Source: a virus
Strand: one strand, 5' to 3'
IMG/VR virus record: IMGVR_UViG_3300007960_000070
Location: 1-36,498 of that record
DNA: 36,498 nucleotides
In this document: piece after piece, positions 25,540 through 33,554 of the stretch
Layout: every line of letters starts with the position of its first letter
Position numbering within the stretch: position 1 is the first letter of the stretch
Position numbers and translations under genes: made by a program
The notes under the pieces: generated by a model
The model's database searches: none
Told to the model about the DNA's origin: nothing
Seen by the model: the letters and a program-made list of their open reading frames with translations, nothing else

Positions 25540-25857
25540 TTATACTAAAAAATTATTTTCTAATTTCTCTAATTCTACATATGCTTCTTGTATTAATTTA
25601 TTTGAATCTAAAATATTTTTAGGTTCAATTGTAAATTTATCATCATGTATTGCAAATGTATCACCGTCTATTTTAATTCTTATGATTTCATAATCTTGAA
25701 ATTCTAATATTCCTTCAGATATATCATTAGACACTATAACTTCTAATTCTATATCAAAAGATTTATTATTTTCTGCATATGTGTATGGAATGTATACTTG
25801 ATACGGTGCAACTGGCATATCTGGCAGCATTTTTATATTTTTTTCTATGCTTTTCAT
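25540..25857 (-). CDS. Unknown small protein (105 aa) behind a host-type promoter
   Basis: No family recognised. The sequence is beta-rich and acidic (SFDIELEVIVSNDISEG, IIRIKIDGDTFAIHDDKFTIEP) with a C-terminal helix (NKLIQEAYVELEKLENN). An upstream ATG at 25887 would add 10 residues, but it lies only 6 bases after a TAnnTTTG box and would give an almost leaderless start. The ATG at 25857 is preceded by TTTTAGGAAAACATATA, a good ribosome site, so I use it. The promoter type suggests early or middle expression, unlike the late structural genes on each side. Confidence 0.65.
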   Translation of the reverse strand: MKSIEKNIKMLPDMPVAPYQVYIPYTYAENNKSFDIELEVIVSNDISEGILEFQDYEIIRIKIDGDTFAIHDDKFTIEPKNILDSNKLIQEAYVELEKLENNFLV

Positions 25858-25893
25858 TATATGTTTTCCTAAAATTTGTTTTAACATCTAATG

Positions 25894-25901
25894 CAAATAT
25901 A
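25894..25901 (-). promoter_or_regulatory. Bacteroidota-type -7 box (TATATTTG)
   Basis: Minus strand reads TATATTTG followed by CATTAG, matching the TAnnTTTG box used by the primary sigma factor of Bacteroidota. Upstream is AAAAAGTTTTTCT, almost the same as the bases before the box at 36307-36314. The -33 TTTG is not clear here. Confidence 0.5.
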
Positions 25902-25938
25902 AGAAAAACTTTTTAAATAAAAAAATTATTTTTTTATT

Positions 25939-26532
25939 TTATACATTTAATTTTGCATAATCTCCAGATGTATGCACATAAACAACACCATTTTCATCTT
26001 CTGGTGTAGATACGCGTGTTATTATAATATTTATTATAGGTTCAGATATATTATTAATTTGTATATCTGTTTCAGTTGTGACATTTTTCATATTTAAGAC
26101 AAATCCAAACGCTAAAGATTCACCTTCAAAATAAAATAAATTTTCTTTATTATAATTAAAATTTGGATTTGATATTAAAGATTTACTAATATATGGGATA
26201 GCTAATTCAACATAATCATAAACATCGTCATTAGAAATATTCAAATCTGTAATACAATCAATTGCATTTTTTGTTAAAATTATATTATAATTTACATTAT
26301 ATTTTTGTCCAGATATTGTTTTTGTTATTTTATCTAATTTTTGTTTATAAATGTATTTATATAAATCAGAATTTTCAGAGTTAAAAGTATTTAAAGTTTT
26401 ACTTGTATCTCTTGTATATTTTTTAAAAGGCGCATTTTTAATGTTGTCTCTAATTGTATAATTATTATGAAAATCATTAACATCATCAATGCTTTCTTTA
26501 ATTATATTATATGTTTGGTAGTTTAGTATCAT
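25939..26532 (-). CDS. Unknown protein, paralogue A, with putative capsid-targeting leader
   Basis: I use the ATG at 26532, two bases after the stop of the upstream gene; an upstream TTG at 26559 would overlap that gene. The product starts MILNYQTYNIIKESIDD, with IKE (residues 11-13) as possible cleavage site. The C-terminal 125 residues match the neighbouring gene: IILTKNAIDCI / IYITKHTIDQL, LAIPYISKSLI / LILPYIAKALL, and a final beta segment with ISEPIINIIITR / LSPYIDIIVRS, then G-VYVHT / GEVFIDS. The N-terminal 60 residues are polar and variable. No known family. A tandem pair of small proteins with leaders fits T4-type internal head proteins. Confidence 0.65.
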   Translation of the reverse strand: MILNYQTYNIIKESIDDVNDFHNNYTIRDNIKNAPFKKYTRDTSKTLNTFNSENSDLYKYIYKQKLDKITKTISGQKYNVNYNIILTKNAIDCITDLNISNDDVYDYVELAIPYISKSLISNPNFNYNKENLFYFEGESLAFGFVLNMKNVTTETDIQINNISEPIINIIITRVSTPEDENGVVYVHTSGDYAKLNV

Positions 26533-26534
26533 AT

Positions 26535-27161
26535 TTAAAAAATTAAATCTTTTGTCCAACTGTCAATAAATACTTCACCTGTCTTATGCGTAGGTTGTAT
26601 TGCAGACCTTACTATTATATCAATATATGGTGAAAGTTGTGTATCTACTGGATTATTATTTTGTATTGCATCTGGAGAATGAAAACTATCTATTGTACAA
26701 ATATACGATATATGATCACCTTTAAATGTAAAAGCAAATTTAGAATTAGGTCTTAATGTACCATTCAATAATGCTTTTGCAATGTATGGTAAAATTAATT
26801 CAATTGATTGTAAAGGATAATTTTTATCATGTATAGAACTTCTTTTTTGTAATTGATCTATAGTATGTTTAGTTATATAGATGTTGAATATTGGTGATAT
26901 TGTATCTTTAATGTCTTTTTTTATATCTGCAAAATTATTTGGGTGTATAATATTATTTATTTTAGAATTATATTTTTGTTTTAATATTTCTTTATCTTTT
27001 CCCCTAAATCTTCTATTAGGTTCTTCAAAAGATGTTACAATTTTTACATCTTTTATTGGATATTCAGATTCATTAATTTGAGGTTTAGATGAATTTTTAC
27101 GTTTATTTAAAAACTTATTGTAAGATTCTTGTAAAATATAATATTGTTTATAACTTAACAT
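26535..27161 (-). CDS. Unknown protein, paralogue B, with putative capsid-targeting leader
   Basis: A 208-residue protein starting MLSYKQYYILQESYNKF; LQE at residues 10-12 fits the prohead-protease pattern. A basic, disordered stretch follows (NKRKNSSKPQ). The C-terminal domain is shared with the neighbouring gene (see paralogue A). It also contains FAFTFKGDHISYICTIDSF. It lies 19 bases after the 27181-27666 gene, downstream of structural genes, so late expression is likely. Function unknown. Confidence 0.65.
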   Translation of the reverse strand: MLSYKQYYILQESYNKFLNKRKNSSKPQINESEYPIKDVKIVTSFEEPNRRFRGKDKEILKQKYNSKINNIIHPNNFADIKKDIKDTISPIFNIYITKHTIDQLQKRSSIHDKNYPLQSIELILPYIAKALLNGTLRPNSKFAFTFKGDHISYICTIDSFHSPDAIQNNNPVDTQLSPYIDIIVRSAIQPTHKTGEVFIDSWTKDLIF

Positions 27162-27180
27162 TTAATATAAATTATTTTTT

Positions 27181-27666
27181 TTAAATACCTGCTATTATAC
27201 TAATAGTGGCATCATATGTACCACCAGATATATTTGCAATATTTGAAGATGGTGTACCATTATAAAACTTAAAAGTTTCTGCATATCTATTATTGCTTGT
27301 ACCTGTTAATACAGTTAATCTACCTAATGGCATATTTGTACAATTACCATAACTAAAATATGTATCGTCATTTTCTATATTTTTTTCATTCATTTTAGAA
27401 TTTTCATTTATTATTGCAATAAATTTTAAATCATCTGTTGCAACATTTTGTAGGAATGCATTTGCATTGAATTCTGCATATCCATTAATTGGCAATGAAA
27501 CTCTAGTAGTAAATGCAGTATTAACAGTCCATGTCATATCTTTAATATGTACTTTAGAACCTGGTAATAAATTTTCATAAACTGTTATACTATCATCACG
27601 AATAACTATTTGTGTTAAATCAGAATCATATTTACTCTTACAACTTAAATTTAATGCTGCCGACAT
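27181..27666 (-). CDS. Probable small virion/fibre-associated protein (161 aa)
   Basis: A beta-rich protein with few charged residues: ITVYENLLPGSKVHIKDMTW, VSLPINGYAEFNANAFLQN, and ending GGTYDATISIIAGI. The style (Asn/Thr/Ser-rich with short strands) resembles head- or tail-decoration and fibre proteins. No family recognised. It follows the 742-residue structural gene by 27 bases and has its own late-promoter-like motif 19-29 bases upstream. Confidence 0.65.
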   Translation of the reverse strand: MSAALNLSCKSKYDSDLTQIVIRDDSITVYENLLPGSKVHIKDMTWTVNTAFTTRVSLPINGYAEFNANAFLQNVATDDLKFIAIINENSKMNEKNIENDDTYFSYGNCTNMPLGRLTVLTGTSNNRYAETFKFYNGTPSSNIANISGGTYDATISIIAGI

Positions 27667-27684
27667 ATTTTGTTATTATATAAT

Positions 27685-27695
27685 GTATATATATT
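27685..27695 (-). promoter_or_regulatory. Late-promoter-like motif for 27181-27666
   Basis: Minus strand reads AATATATATAC, 19-29 bases upstream of the ATG at 27666. It matches the plus-strand terminase copy (AAATATATATAC) and overlaps the stop codon of the upstream gene. Confidence 0.45.
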
Positions 27696-29922
27696 ATCGT
27701 AAAATATCATATGTAAAAGTCATACTATCTGGGTCTAAACATGTTACTTCAATAATTGGAATACCTCCAGATATTTGAACTTCTATAGGTGTTAATGATG
27801 CGATTTCTACAGAATATGGACCATCTTTACTAGAAACTAGATTTTTAGAATCAGTGTATATCGATATTGCCTTATTTAACGTCATATTAAATTGATATTC
27901 GTGTCCAATTACTAATTTAAAAGATTGACCTTTTACCCACGATATAGAAGAATCATCTATAAAAATAATAAGGTTTTGTTTATTTACTAATGTAATAACA
28001 TCTGTTTTTAAATTAGCATTGTTTCCTAATATTTTTAAATAATTTGAACCTTCAACTAAACCATGATTATGATATAAATAATTATTTGTACCATTTAATA
28101 ATAATTTATCAAATGTTATTATTGATGAATCTTTTAAAGAATATGTACTATTTTTTGTTAATACTCTTACAATTCCAGGTATACTTCTATCTAATTCAAT
28201 ACCTCTACCAGATCTCAACACATCAATATTATAACTCATTTCAACTGATGTGAAATTTTTATAAATATTTAATATTTCTTGGTAATTTCTATTAATTAAA
28301 TCTAATATAGAATCAGAACTTGAAATAATATCAGATGATGCTAATAAAGATTGTTCTAAATCATTTATTCTATCTGTTAAAGATTCAACATTTTCAGAAG
28401 TTAATACTAAATCTTCTAATTCATCAATTTTCGATTTTAATACTTGTATATCTGCTAAATTTGTAGTTAATGCATCCGTAGCATTTCTTAAACTTTCCAA
28501 TGCTTCTAAAAATAAATGCATTGAAAAATTATTATACTCATTTACAGAATTAACGACTACTGCGTCATTTGCGTTTAAATCAAATTTTAAATTTAATTTC
28601 CATCCATACGCATTACCATTTTGTCTTGTAATTGCGTTTGGTTTATATTTTCTTTTTCTTTCAATTGAAGCACCAGTTGTAAGCGTGTCTTTTACTTTAT
28701 CTAAAAATAATACACCAAACAAATTAGTAGTAGAATCTGTTGGATTATTTAAGTCTTCTAAATCATAATATACTAATATTGCATTAAAATTAAAATCAGT
28801 CGAAGCATTTGATTTATTATAATCTTCAAAAGTTTTATATGTTCCAGTTAAATTATCAGAATATGACCTTGCTAAATCGAAATCTATAACAACACCATCT
28901 AAACGAGATCTTAAAAATTCTTTATCATTTGATATTGAATTTCTATATCCTGTAATTTTCATTGAATCATTTCTAGGGTCATTTAAGCGAGTAGGTTCAG
29001 TTCTATAAGAATTCGATTCAGGATTTGAAAACCACCAACCGTCGGTATATGAGTCTTCTCCGTATTTTTTAATTGATAAAGAATATGAATCTACACCAGA
29101 CGTTCCTTTTGTAAAAGAAGCATTGTCAGAATCATAATGCGCTCGTAAATCTAATCCATTTGGATGTGAATCTGAAAATGCTCTACCAACCAAATATTCT
29201 TTATTTAAAGATGACTCTGGATTATTTACTAAGATTGTATCAGATTTATAATTATCGTCATTGACTAAAGACTTAAATAATACTGTTGGCGTATTTCCTA
29301 CTTCTATAGGTATCATAAAATAAAGTTCTAAAAATGAAGAACCTTGATATTTTACGCCATTCACTATATCAATAGACCCAATATATTTAGTTACTTTATC
29401 ATATGTGTCGCTTTCGTCTTCTTCTACAAATCGCTTACCTATTTCTTGACGTTTATTAATATCATTAATTACTAATGAATCTTCTGTTCTTCTAGTTCTT
29501 TCACCGCCATCTTCTGGATTTCCAACATTTGCTTCTCTCCATCTTAAAGTACCCATTTCTTTTAACCATTTCCAAAAAACTCTTTCAGAAACAGTTCTAT
29601 TTTTTTTAGAATCATATGATGTTTGGGAAATTAATAAAGTTTCAAAATTTAAACAATAATTTTGAAAACTTTCAGCTAATGCGGTATTCCAATCTGATGA
29701 ATCTATTTTAATATAAGATGATGGTATATGGTCAATACCTAAGGTATTGATACCAGTTGTTGCGCTTTTTATGTCTGGTATGTCTAATAAAACGAATTTT
29801 GAAAATTTAAATTTTTTATTAGAATTTCCAGCCATTGAAATGTTAAAATCTTCTGAAGCTGAGGGGAATGTATAAAACGTTCCCCCGGTTCCTTTTATTG
29901 GCGTTATTAATGGTGTTGACAT
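27694..29922 (-). CDS. Large virion structural protein, baseplate or fibre type (742 aa)
   Basis: The N-terminal 450 residues are a large mixed domain with TGGTFYTFPSASEDFNISM, an acidic polar middle and many aromatic residues. Residues about 465-550 form a clear coiled coil (ADIQVLKSKIDELEDLVL, VESLTDRINDLEQSLLASS), typical of a trimeric fibre shaft. The C-terminal 190 residues are beta-rich (LLLNGTNNYLYHNHGLVEG, FKLVIGHEYQFNMTLN). The order globular, coiled coil, beta tip suggests a fibre or baseplate spike component. I do not assign a T4 counterpart. A late-promoter-like motif lies 29-39 bases upstream. Confidence 0.75.
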   Translation of the reverse strand: MSTPLITPIKGTGGTFYTFPSASEDFNISMAGNSNKKFKFSKFVLLDIPDIKSATTGINTLGIDHIPSSYIKIDSSDWNTALAESFQNYCLNFETLLISQTSYDSKKNRTVSERVFWKWLKEMGTLRWREANVGNPEDGGERTRRTEDSLVINDINKRQEIGKRFVEEDESDTYDKVTKYIGSIDIVNGVKYQGSSFLELYFMIPIEVGNTPTVLFKSLVNDDNYKSDTILVNNPESSLNKEYLVGRAFSDSHPNGLDLRAHYDSDNASFTKGTSGVDSYSLSIKKYGEDSYTDGWWFSNPESNSYRTEPTRLNDPRNDSMKITGYRNSISNDKEFLRSRLDGVVIDFDLARSYSDNLTGTYKTFEDYNKSNASTDFNFNAILVYYDLEDLNNPTDSTTNLFGVLFLDKVKDTLTTGASIERKRKYKPNAITRQNGNAYGWKLNLKFDLNANDAVVVNSVNEYNNFSMHLFLEALESLRNATDALTTNLADIQVLKSKIDELEDLVLTSENVESLTDRINDLEQSLLASSDIISSSDSILDLINRNYQEILNIYKNFTSVEMSYNIDVLRSGRGIELDRSIPGIVRVLTKNSTYSLKDSSIITFDKLLLNGTNNYLYHNHGLVEGSNYLKILGNNANLKTDVITLVNKQNLIIFIDDSSISWVKGQSFKLVIGHEYQFNMTLNKAISIYTDSKNLVSSKDGPYSVEIASLTPIEVQISGGIPIIEVTCLDPDSMTFTYDILR

Positions 29923-29950
29923 TTAAATAATTCTTATTTATTCTTAATAT

Positions 29951-29961
29951 CTTTATATATT
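29951..29961 (-). promoter_or_regulatory. Late-promoter-like motif for the 742-aa structural gene
   Basis: Minus strand reads AATATATAAAG, 29-39 bases upstream of the ATG at 29922. It separates the structural genes from the nucleotide-metabolism genes to the right. Confidence 0.55.
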
Positions 29962-29966
29962 CAATA

Positions 29967-30548
29967 TTAAATGTCAAGTCTATTTAGTATTTGTTCACAT
30001 ATTAAAAGAGGGTCTTTAAAATTACCATTAGGTTCACATACTTCATATATGATACAGTCTTCTATTGAAGTAATATTTACAAATTGCTTAAATTTATAAA
30101 TTTCATTTGTTTTATCTATTATATCTATAGAATGTGAAAGTCCGTCGTCATTTTGAATTACAGTTTGTATGTTTGGTATTAATACCACTAAATGTGGTTT
30201 TATTTCGTTTTTATTTGGTTCTAAAAATGTAGATTCAAATTTTTTAATTTCTTCTATTACTACATTTTCCGGCATATTTCTATACATTGGTCCATATACA
30301 TATTCTCCTAAATGTGAACGATTCCAAATTCCAAATTTTAGATTTCTAACTTCCATAGATTGTTTAGTATTTAACCATGTATTTTGCCAACCTTTAATTT
30401 GATAATTTAATTTATCATATTTTGGTATAGTAGACGGTGGTGACGAAAAATGATATGATATACAATTACCTAATTTATCTTGTAAATTTTTTTCTAATGT
30501 ATCTTTTCCAGTATTATCTGGACCTTCTATTATTATTAAATGTTTCAT
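29967..30548 (-). CDS. Deoxynucleoside monophosphate kinase, thymidylate-kinase-like
   Basis: A 193-residue P-loop kinase. Walker A is EGPDNTGKDT (8-17), and the catalytic/lid-associated segment WNRSHLGEYVYGPMYR (75-90) corresponds to the DRY/H-x-x-x-S/Y block of phage thymidylate kinases. It should phosphorylate dTMP or another dNMP, complementing ThyX in the window. The C-terminal part (about 115-190) is divergent. Its ATG overlaps the TGA stop of the upstream gene (ATGA). The substrate cannot be decided from sequence alone. Confidence 0.75.
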   Translation of the reverse strand: MKHLIIIEGPDNTGKDTLEKNLQDKLGNCISYHFSSPPSTIPKYDKLNYQIKGWQNTWLNTKQSMEVRNLKFGIWNRSHLGEYVYGPMYRNMPENVVIEEIKKFESTFLEPNKNEIKPHLVVLIPNIQTVIQNDDGLSHSIDIIDKTNEIYKFKQFVNITSIEDCIIYEVCEPNGNFKDPLLICEQILNRLDI

Positions 30549-30913
30549 AAATTTGAATTATAATTTAATATTACTCTTAAGTTTCTTTGTAGTTCTTCAA
30601 GATATTCTATTTCTATATTATATCCAACAATTCCTGCTTCAATTTTAGAATGTTTTAATAAAATATCAGAATATTTTTCATCTAATTTAGATCTTTGTTC
30701 AAATTCTGTTTTTCTTGAAGTTTCATTTGAATATTTCTTTTTATTATTTTCATCAACTTCATTTAGTATTTCTTCTTTAATTTGAGATTCACAATATGTT
30801 AATTCATCAACTATTTGATTCTTTTGTAAAATTAATGAATATCTTTCATGTTTTGCTTCTTTAATTTTTTCTGGCATTTTTAATAAATGCTCTACAATAT
30901 TATCATTTGTCAT
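30545..30913 (-). CDS. Unknown coiled-coil protein (122 aa)
   Basis: The whole protein is charged and helical (EKIKEAKHERYSLILQKNQI, KTEFEQRSKLDEKYSDILLK, EIEYLEELQRNLRVIL) with a central KKYSNETSRKTEFEQR. Small helical phage proteins with this N-E/S-x-x-R-x-x-E centre are often found next to recombination or replication genes, but I cannot name one. It overlaps both neighbours by 4 bases (ATGA), so it is translationally coupled with the DUF3310-like protein and the kinase. Confidence 0.65.
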   Translation of the reverse strand: MTNDNIVEHLLKMPEKIKEAKHERYSLILQKNQIVDELTYCESQIKEEILNEVDENNKKKYSNETSRKTEFEQRSKLDEKYSDILLKHSKIEAGIVGYNIEIEYLEELQRNLRVILNYNSNL

Positions 30914-31425
30914 TCTGACATCTCCATATATTTATCATAAAAAAGGTTACTTAATAATGCTTGATTAAAAATTTGTTTACTAATTTCATTAAATTTTAAA
31001 TAAACATTTTTAATTAAATCGTCTGTAATTCCATAAATAGATTGTGCTTCAGATTCAATTGCAAATATTAATAATTCAATCAATTGATCATCATGTTGAT
31101 TAAAAAAATTAATATGCATATTTTTAAATTCCATTAAATTATATGTTTCGGCGTCTTCATTTAATTTTAAAAATTTATCCATGATTGTATTATCTTTTCT
31201 ATTTTCTATTATTTGACAACACCAATATAAATAATCCAATGCTTTATCTAAATCTAAATGTTCTCCTTTTTCAGTACATCTACTTATGTATTTAATCAAA
31301 TTACCTTGACAAAAATTCAAATTTGGTGCAACACATAATTCAATAGGTTGAATAAAAATGCTTCTTTGTTTATAATGCTTTACTTCATTTTTTTTTAAAA
31401 ATGTTTTTACTATTTGTTTTTGCAT
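30910..31425 (-). CDS. DUF3310-like nucleotide-metabolism-associated protein
   Basis: Residues 26-68 carry the pattern of the DUF3310 domain: QPIEL, then LNFCQGNLIKYISRCTEKGE, then LDLDKALDYLYW, matching the usual IEPIE--...GN-IKYI-R---K---EDL-KA--YL. This domain is frequent in phages near DNA-metabolism genes; its function is not established. The C-terminal half (about 75-171) is a helical extension. It is 7 bases after the glycosyltransferase gene and overlaps the next gene by 4. Confidence 0.7.
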   Translation of the reverse strand: MQKQIVKTFLKKNEVKHYKQRSIFIQPIELCVAPNLNFCQGNLIKYISRCTEKGEHLDLDKALDYLYWCCQIIENRKDNTIMDKFLKLNEDAETYNLMEFKNMHINFFNQHDDQLIELLIFAIESEAQSIYGITDDLIKNVYLKFNEISKQIFNQALLSNLFYDKYMEMSE

Positions 31426-31432
31426 ATATTCC

Positions 31433-32122
31433 TTAATAATGAATTGCTAAAATTTTATTTACATATGATATTTTTAAATTTTTAAGTATGTTTTCATATG
31501 TAATTCCATCGATTAAATAACTGTCATTGCCTTTTTTAATTTCCCATTTATTATTTAACCATATATTATATTTAAACATAACATTTAAAGTATCGATATT
31601 GAATAATTCTGGAGGATTTCCTGATATTACAGCAACAATTTCTTCATAATTATTAACGTCTTTTAATACACTATTATAATATGAATTTACTGGACCATGA
31701 TGATATATTTTACATATTGCAGCGTCTGTATTATTTTTTAAAATACTATTATACATTTCATCTACAAATTCTGAAAATAAATAATTATCATCATCTAAAA
31801 ATAACAAATAATCAAACTCAGTATCATTAAAATATCCTAATTTATTATTTATAGCATCAATACCAAATTGTCTAGCATATGCACCCCAAGTATTTGATTT
31901 TTCTTCATTTGTATAAATAATTTCAGTATACATATTTTTATATTTAAAAAACTCAGGTGACATATCTTTTTCATAGCCGTCATATACTATTAATTGATAT
32001 ATTTTAATATATTCATTAACTTTTTGATTTTCTATTGATTTTATACATCTTTCTAAAACTTCTAAATTTTTAAAAAGAGTTGGTGTTATTATTAAAATAT
32101 TTTTTTGTTGGTCTATAGCCAT
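31433..32122 (-). CDS. Family 2-like glycosyltransferase
   Basis: A 229-residue GT-A fold enzyme. The N-terminus has IITPTLFKNLEVLERCIKSI (11-30), the usual nucleotide-sugar binding start, then a strand IYQLIVYDGY. The metal-binding DxD motif is FLDDDNYLF, with D110-D112, preceded by YARQFGIDAINN. It probably transfers a sugar to phage DNA bases, capsid proteins or a host glycan; phages use such enzymes to mask DNA or alter surfaces. Its start lies within the end of the primase gene (10-base overlap), an odd pairing that suggests a DNA-linked role, but this is inference. Confidence 0.8.
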   Translation of the reverse strand: MAIDQQKNILIITPTLFKNLEVLERCIKSIENQKVNEYIKIYQLIVYDGYEKDMSPEFFKYKNMYTEIIYTNEEKSNTWGAYARQFGIDAINNKLGYFNDTEFDYLLFLDDDNYLFSEFVDEMYNSILKNNTDAAICKIYHHGPVNSYYNSVLKDVNNYEEIVAVISGNPPELFNIDTLNVMFKYNIWLNNKWEIKKGNDSYLIDGITYENILKNLKISYVNKILAIHY

Positions 32123-33186
32123 ATTGAATCCATTTTGTTATTAGAGAAATATTTATTAAAATTAACTTTATAAATTTTATTATCTCTTAATTGTATAATT
32201 AAATCATTGAAATCTAATTTTTGTCCATCAATCCATTCAATTATAGGATATTCTTTAAAAAATAATCTCCACAGAAATACAGTTTTCTTTTCCATTAAAT
32301 ATTCTCTTGATTTTTTAATACCTTCATTATCAAAATCAAATAAAAATCTAGTATTTGCTGTTTCAAATGGCGGATGATTATGAACAGAACTAAGACCGAC
32401 TGAATTTTTAAATAAAAAAGAATCTATAGGTCCTTCAAAATATGTAATTGGTTTTGAAATATCGACATTCATAATATTAAAAAACCCTGAAAAATCATTT
32501 ATTTTTTTAAAAGATTCATCGTTATCTGGTGGAAGTGTCCATTTTAATTCTTGATAAATTTTTTCTAATTTATAAGTTAAATATTTTGTTTTTGCATTGA
32601 CATTAAAATTTCTGGTTTGATAACCTAATACCATTTCAGTATCATTATGCATATTTAAAATGAAAAGTTTATCATTATGTTCACTCCATAAAAAATTATT
32701 AAATTTTTTAAATCCACGATATTGTAAATATTTTAATTTTTTACTATTTTCAATTTCTTGTAATGAAAATAATTTTTTAAGTTCATTACGTGATACACAA
32801 TAATTTTTTACATGATCTTCTATATCACTATACAAAAAATTAAGATTACCAGTATACTCATTACTATTTGAGATTATGGTACTATCTAGCATTAAATCAT
32901 TTGAAATATTGCTAGATAGAAAACCGTAATCTTTCATTCTTAATAAAAAATCTTTAATTGGCATCCAAATATTACAATTATAACATTTATATGATTGTGT
33001 TTCATACCAAATGTTTCCTCTTTTTGCGTTTACATTTGATTCAGAATCCCCACAAAATGGACATGCAAAATTAAAACGTGTAGAATATTCATCTATTCTT
33101 TGCTTTTGAATTTCATCAAATCTATTTTCTAAGGCCTCTTTTATTTTTTCTTTGAGGTCTTCTGTTATATTTGAATGTTTTTTCAT
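32113..33186 (-). CDS. DNA primase, T4 gp61-like
   Basis: A 357-residue primase that should make RNA primers for lagging-strand synthesis with a gp41-type helicase (not in the window). The zinc-binding domain has C42-x2-C45 (CPFCGDS) and C68-x2-C71 (YKCYNCNIW). The Toprim core has the Glu motif FEGPIDSFLF (E251) and the acidic motif LFDFDNEG (283-289). T4 gp61 has the same CEGPIDSLFLPN-type block and the same zinc spacing. Length matches T4 gp61 (342). It ends in TAG, 10 bases inside the glycosyltransferase gene. Confidence 0.88.
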   Translation of the reverse strand: MKKHSNITEDLKEKIKEALENRFDEIQKQRIDEYSTRFNFACPFCGDSESNVNAKRGNIWYETQSYKCYNCNIWMPIKDFLLRMKDYGFLSSNISNDLMLDSTIISNSNEYTGNLNFLYSDIEDHVKNYCVSRNELKKLFSLQEIENSKKLKYLQYRGFKKFNNFLWSEHNDKLFILNMHNDTEMVLGYQTRNFNVNAKTKYLTYKLEKIYQELKWTLPPDNDESFKKINDFSGFFNIMNVDISKPITYFEGPIDSFLFKNSVGLSSVHNHPPFETANTRFLFDFDNEGIKKSREYLMEKKTVFLWRLFFKEYPIIEWIDGQKLDFNDLIIQLRDNKIYKVNFNKYFSNNKMDSIWL

Positions 33187-33194
33187 ATTTTTAT

Positions 33195-33485
33195 TTAATT
33201 AGCATTACTGTTATTTGTTCTGCTTTCTTTTAATTCTTTCATTTTTTTACGATACTGCGCTTGATATTCTTTTTGATATTCTTTTATTTTTTGAGCTTTT
33301 TCATCATTTATAATATATGTTTTTTGACGCTCTTTAGTCTTATTTAAAATATCATCACGATTCTCAATATAATAATTTTTCATATAATTTCGCATGTATT
33401 CAGAATTTTTCTCTTTATTTTTTTTTCTATACTCGCGTTGATATTCTCTTTGGTATGCTGTCATATCTTCTGTTTTGTTTTTCAT
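33195..33485 (-). CDS. Small highly charged protein with YQREYQREY repeats (96 aa)
   Basis: The protein is almost wholly built from Tyr, Lys, Arg, Glu and Gln with a recurring Y-x3-Y-x3 spacing: AYQREYQREYRKKNKEKN, YMRNYMKNYYIENRD, and IKEYQKEYQAQYRKKMKEL. This periodicity implies a long single helix with a Tyr stripe and many basic residues, suited to nucleic acid binding. No catalytic motif is present. It lies 8 bases before the primase gene and follows a candidate host-type promoter. Function unknown. Confidence 0.65.
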   Translation of the reverse strand: MKNKTEDMTAYQREYQREYRKKNKEKNSEYMRNYMKNYYIENRDDILNKTKERQKTYIINDEKAQKIKEYQKEYQAQYRKKMKELKESRTNNSNAN

Positions 33486-33511
33486 AACTTTTTCCGTTTG
33501 TGTAACATTTT

Positions 33512-33541
33512 AAAAGTTAAATTTAAAAATTTTTTTCCAAA
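33512..33541 (-). promoter_or_regulatory. Candidate Bacteroidota-type promoter for the primase cluster
   Basis: Minus strand has TTTG (33538-33541), an 18-base spacer and TAACTTTT (33512-33519), 5 of the 6 fixed positions of TAnnTTTG plus a plausible -33 element. It is 27 bases upstream of the ATG at 33485, in the largest gap (69 bases) in this part of the leftward run. The AT-rich context makes chance matches possible. Confidence 0.33.
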
Positions 33542-33554
33542 TAAAAAAATTTTT

